Below, one piece after another: positions 63,061 through 64,000 of a DNA stretch of 64,000 nt. Position 1 is the stretch's first letter. Each line of letters starts with the position of its first letter. The position numbers and the translations under genes were made by a program. This DNA is from Arachis hypogaea (lineage: Eukaryota > Streptophyta > Magnoliopsida > Fabales > Fabaceae), in contig NC_092052.1 of assembly GCF_003086295.3 (NCBI RefSeq), positions 18,258,346 to 18,322,345 of the forward strand, given 5' to 3'. The notes below the pieces were generated by a model that was not told the DNA's origin, did not search any database, and was given only the letters and a program-made list of their open reading frames with translations.

Positions 63061-64000
63061 TGGGGAAAAAAGAGACCGTTTTTTAAATTTACGTAACCGT
63101 TGCAAATCCTTATTTATTTATCATTTGATGTTAATTTTAATTTTATCCCTATTATACACATTATACATTAAATTCATTGGTTCTCATACTTTCTCTTTTG
63201 CATTTTATTGAGTGTGAACTCCACTTTTATCTCATCCAATGGTGCATAAAACAAATCATTTCACTAAAGATTAGCTGTGCTATAGAGTAGAACACCAAAT
63301 GTTCTCCAAAAAATTTAGTTGATAAAATTATTTTTGAAAGATTGAAATGACAAAATGTTTTTAAAAGATTTAAAAACGTAACAAATTTTTTATGTGAAGT
63401 GAGTACGTCTTTCTATTCACTTGACTTAGACATTTGTCACATTTTAATTTTTGAATATATTGTTGTCGTTTTTTATTTTTCAAAAATATTTTTGTTAACG
63501 ACTAAAATCTTGGAGCGCATTTTTGGTAGTTTAATCTATGTTATGTGTAAATCCTAAATCTATGCATGAAAAAACAATACACAATTCAAATTTTCACGTC
63601 AAAAATTTTGAAAGAAAGCTTCATGATTATTGTCTCATGGTGGATGTTACAATTTGCAACTTTCAAGTCTCGTCTTCATGATTATTACTAACTTCATTGA
63701 TTAGATTTAGAAAATTAACTCTGATTCTTTAAAATTCTTAAACTTTCCAACGGATCATTTTGGTCCACATCTCAAACCAGCCACCATACATAGAAGATAG
63801 AACAGTTTGAAGTAGCCAATTTCAAGACTAAATTTTTATAGTGGTCTCTTAGATTCACGTCTTTTATCATTTTAGTTTCTCAAATTCAAAATTCACTATA
63901 CTGATCCTCGAGATCCAATTCCAACGCTTTCCAAGGTTGAATCAACGAGCTAACTCTGACTTGCTACACTAGATCATAGCTACATAGCGTCTTTTCACTT
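63061..64000. other. AT-rich intergenic DNA, no gene seen
   Basis: No recognisable frame, RNA gene or repeat boundary. Confidence 0.6.

Overview
The window is plant nuclear DNA. It has long introns with GT/AG borders, a high A+T content and dense layers of retrotransposons and terminal-inverted-repeat (TIR) elements. Two intact intron-containing genes can be rebuilt end to end. The gene set (ARF8-like auxin response factor, TIR-NBS-LRR remnants, family GH1 beta-glucosidase) and repeat style suggest a eudicot, probably a legume and perhaps Arachis-like. The genus is a guess.

Layout. 1-6.9 kb: end of a gypsy-like LTR, an ATT microsatellite, two hAT-type MITEs, a fragment of the 5' end of an unrecognised gene, and a large Mutator-type foldback element. 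6.9-13.2 kb: an almost complete but inactive LINE on the minus strand, bounded by a perfect 14-bp target-site duplication. 11.06-33.85 kb: a direct tandem duplication of about 11.4 kb. It starts inside the LINE and carries the LINE 5' part, three non-autonomous TIR elements, a CACTA-like element, several microsatellites and a foldback element. The junction is a 5-bp filler. The copies are nearly identical except at tandem repeats.

34.7-42.8 kb: an intact ARF8-like gene with 14 coding exons encoding 829 residues, a leader full of upstream ATGs, and a miR167-complementary site. 43.9-51.2 kb: a LINE RNase H remnant, two convergent dead TIR-NBS-LRR genes, an 869-bp TRIM retroelement and a 5'-truncated LINE. 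51.4-52.5 kb: a Mutator-type element carrying a minisatellite. 52.8-58.1 kb: an intact GH1 beta-glucosidase gene with 13 coding exons encoding 521 residues; its second intron was enlarged by two transposons. 58.9-62.5 kb: a small Mutator-type MITE, an inverted second copy of the LINE tail, and a decayed Ty1/copia element inserted in it. 62.5-64 kb: a GC-rich patch of unknown nature, then AT-rich DNA.

The genes do not form a pathway cluster. ARF8 acts in auxin-dependent transcription under miR167 control, the TNL remnants are dead immune receptors, and the beta-glucosidase probably hydrolyses plant glucosides. Most of the rest is transposon history that can be read from target-site duplications. 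I found no evidence for an undescribed functional system. The most unusual structures are the 11.4-kb tandem duplication and the layered insertions around the TNL remnants.
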